A stretch of DNA of 64,000 nt from Hyaloraphidium curvatum. Lineage: Eukaryota > Monoblepharomycota > Hyaloraphidiomycetes > Hyaloraphidiales > Hyaloraphidiaceae. Of this stretch, positions 62,329-64,000 are shown one piece after another (the first letter of the stretch is position 1; each line of letters starts with the position of its first letter). Under the pieces are notes generated by a model. That model made no database searches. It was not told the DNA's origin and worked only from the letters and a program-made list of their open reading frames with translations. The translations under genes and the position numbers were made by a program. Location of the stretch: contig JAIVFI010000019.1 in NCBI GenBank assembly GCA_025558095.1, positions 248,001 to 312,000 on the forward strand. Direction: 5' to 3'.

Positions 62329-64000
62329 ATGTCCGATCCCTCACGCGCCGGAACCAGCCGCGATGGTGCGGAGGCGGGACTCAGGAGACGAGCGGCCGCA
62401 AAGGCCGAGGAGGCGGCCGAAGACGCGCCTCCACCTGCACCGCCTCCGGAGGACGGTGACGGCGAGCTCATCCCCGTTTGGGTCATCCTCGTGTCCATCG
62501 GGTTGGGGCTCTGCATCCTATTTGCCTCTCTGGTGTACCTCTTCACCATGGCCCCCGGGATGCAGTGAGTAGGCGCGGTTCTGTCGCGCGGAGTGGTGTC
62601 AGCTCAACGGACGGTGAACGGGACAGGGACGGGACCTATTTCATGATCCACAACGCGCGAATCTATACCATGGACGAGAGGATGCCCCTGGCGAACGTTG
62701 CGGTGTTGCGCGGGGGCCGTTTCGTGGACGTGGGCGTCGAGGAGAACTTCGACATCATGGCCCGCCGTCACGGCAAGGCCAAAATGGTCGATCTACAGGG
62801 CCTGACCGTCCTGCCGGGACTTCATGACTCCCATCTACACATCCACCACCTCGGGAGCTCGTATCTGAACGTGCAGCTCCAGGGAGCAAAGAGCCTCGAC
62901 GGTTTGGGTGACCCTTCCTCATTGCGTGATCCCGGGAACTCATTCCCTCCGAAGAGGTCCGGGGTCGGATACGCCGCTACCTCGAGAACCCGCCGAAAGC
63001 GTTTGATCGTGGCAAGCAATGGGTGATCGGCATGGGCTGGGATCAGACCGTCATCGCCGACCTTCACGGACGCTTTCCCACTGCCGTAAGTCAAGCTGCT
63101 ACCTTTCACCGAGCTTCGTGTGAGATCGTGTTGGTCTCCAGGCCGATTTGGACGCGGATACCATCCTCGCCTCTGTCCCGATCTTGCTCTACCGGGTCGA
63201 CATCCATGCTTCATGGCTCAATGGGCGCGCTCTAAAGCTCGTGTCTGCAGAGTACCCCTTGTTGTTTGCGAAGGGCGGCCAGGCCATCGAGGGGGGAGAG
63301 ATTGCACGGCTACCGGACGGTTCGCCGAGCGGTGTTCTGATTGACAAAGCAATGAGGCTGGCAGAGGGCGTCAAGCCCAAACCGGGGAAAGACTGGGACG
63401 CCGAGGCCGTCAAGGTCGCAGGCGAAAAGATGGTACAGGTCGGGCTGACGACGGTGCAGGATGCCAGCGCAACGCCCCGATTCCTCGAGCTCTACAAGAG
63501 GTGGATTCTTCCTGGGGGCAGATTGATTTGGCCTGACTCTCGTGCCGCAGTGCCATCGATGCGGGAACCCTTCCGCTGCGCGTCTATGCAATGCTGCACT
63601 GCGAAGACGGCAGCACGTACTGCGGTGACGACTTTGACCAGCTTGACGGTTATGCCGATGGCAAGCTCACGCTCAAGAGCGTCAAGCTCTTCCTCGATGG
63701 TGCACTGGGGAGCTGGGGTGCTGCGATGTTCGAGCCTTATGCCGATCAAGCCAACAGCACCGGACTAGTCCAGATCGAGCCCGACGCATTCACGGAACTC
63801 GTTTGGGAGGTGAGCCACGGAACGCTGCGGATGGTTATAACTGCTCATGTCCCGCTTCAGTGGGTTCGCAACGGTTGGCAGGTCTGCTCGCATGCCATTG
63901 GCGACCGTGCAAACAACATGGCCTTGAACGCCTACGAGGAAGCGGGTCGGCGCGCTGCGGCAGCCAACTTCAACGCCTCGAGCCTTCGTTTGCGCGTCGA
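62329..64000 (+). CDS. membrane-anchored YtcJ-type amidohydrolase (partial, cut by window end)
   Basis: Metal-dependent hydrolase of the amidohydrolase family 3 (YtcJ) group. Residues of about 48-75 form a signal-anchor (VILVSIGLGLCILFASLVYL). After an intron near 62566-62598, a beta-sandwich start reads YFMIHNARIYTMDERMPLAN, then the metal motif LPGLHDSHLHIHHLG. Exons then give GMGWDQT, LASVPILLYRVDIHASWLNG, VQVGLTTVQDAS, KLTLKSVKLFLDGALGSWGA and VCSHAIGDRANN. Introns include those near 62900-62955, 63087-63141, 63495-63550 and 63810-63860. The 3' end lies beyond 64000, so length and C-terminus are unknown. Substrate unknown. Confidence 0.84.

Noticed and set aside
1-64000. tRNA, rRNA, transposon or viral insertions
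   Set aside because: No cloverleaf-like element, rRNA segment, transposase, reverse transcriptase or terminal repeat was recognised by reading; a tRNA or repeat scan could still find short ones.

Overview
The window is nuclear DNA of a fungus, most likely a GC-rich basidiomycete. Nearly every gene is split by short spliceosomal introns (mostly 50-60 nt, GT...AG). Intergenic gaps are small, and the proteins are typical fungal orthologues: Smc6, Rpn9, Hsp90, RNA polymerase III Rpc2, Pmt2-type mannosyltransferase, Pre8, Sec20, Glo3, Bro1, Hst3/4-type sirtuin, Tsr2. The exact lineage cannot be read from the sequence alone. I see no rRNA, tRNA, CRISPR array, transposase or phage gene. About 34 protein genes are annotated. 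CDS coordinates run from start codon to stop codon and include introns.

Layout, left third (0-30 kb). GNAT acetyltransferase and SMC6 are divergent. A mitochondrial crotonase-family enzyme and RPN9 follow, then a membrane RING-variant E3 ligase, a vacuolar-type zinc transporter, an F-box-like protein, a coiled-coil orphan and a four-pass membrane orphan. Next come HSP90, a minisatellite spacer, RPC2 (minus) divergent from PMT2, an esterase, a paraoxonase-like protein and proteasome alpha-2.

Middle third (30-48 kb). Membrane-anchored polysaccharide deacetylase, then a broken second copy of the HSP90 3' end with its downstream spacer, SEC20, GLO3-type ArfGAP, an acidic C2H2 zinc-finger protein, a FluG-like amidohydrolase, BRO1, an amino acid transporter and threonine aldolase.

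Right third (48-64 kb). Cupin, R3H protein, a protein with two to three doublecortin domains, an Hst3/Hst4 sirtuin, a PITH-domain protein, a mitochondrial ADCK/UbiB kinase head-to-head with TSR2, a GTP-type PEP carboxykinase, SDH assembly factor 4, and a membrane-anchored YtcJ-type amidohydrolase cut by the window end.

Most of the content is housekeeping: protein turnover (RPN9, PRE8, RINGv), ER/Golgi traffic and glycosylation (PMT2, SEC20, GLO3), endosome/vacuole function (BRO1, zinc and amino acid transporters), chromatin and genome maintenance (SMC6, sirtuin) and mitochondrial metabolism (crotonase, SDHAF4, ADCK, with PEPCK for gluconeogenesis). The unusual items are the HSP90-RPC2 segmental duplication with its minisatellite difference, a 2-nt frame break in the main HSP90 copy, a doublecortin protein in a fungus, a GTP-type rather than ATP-type PEPCK, an exon echo inside a threonine aldolase intron, and repeated use of AAG 3' splice sites.
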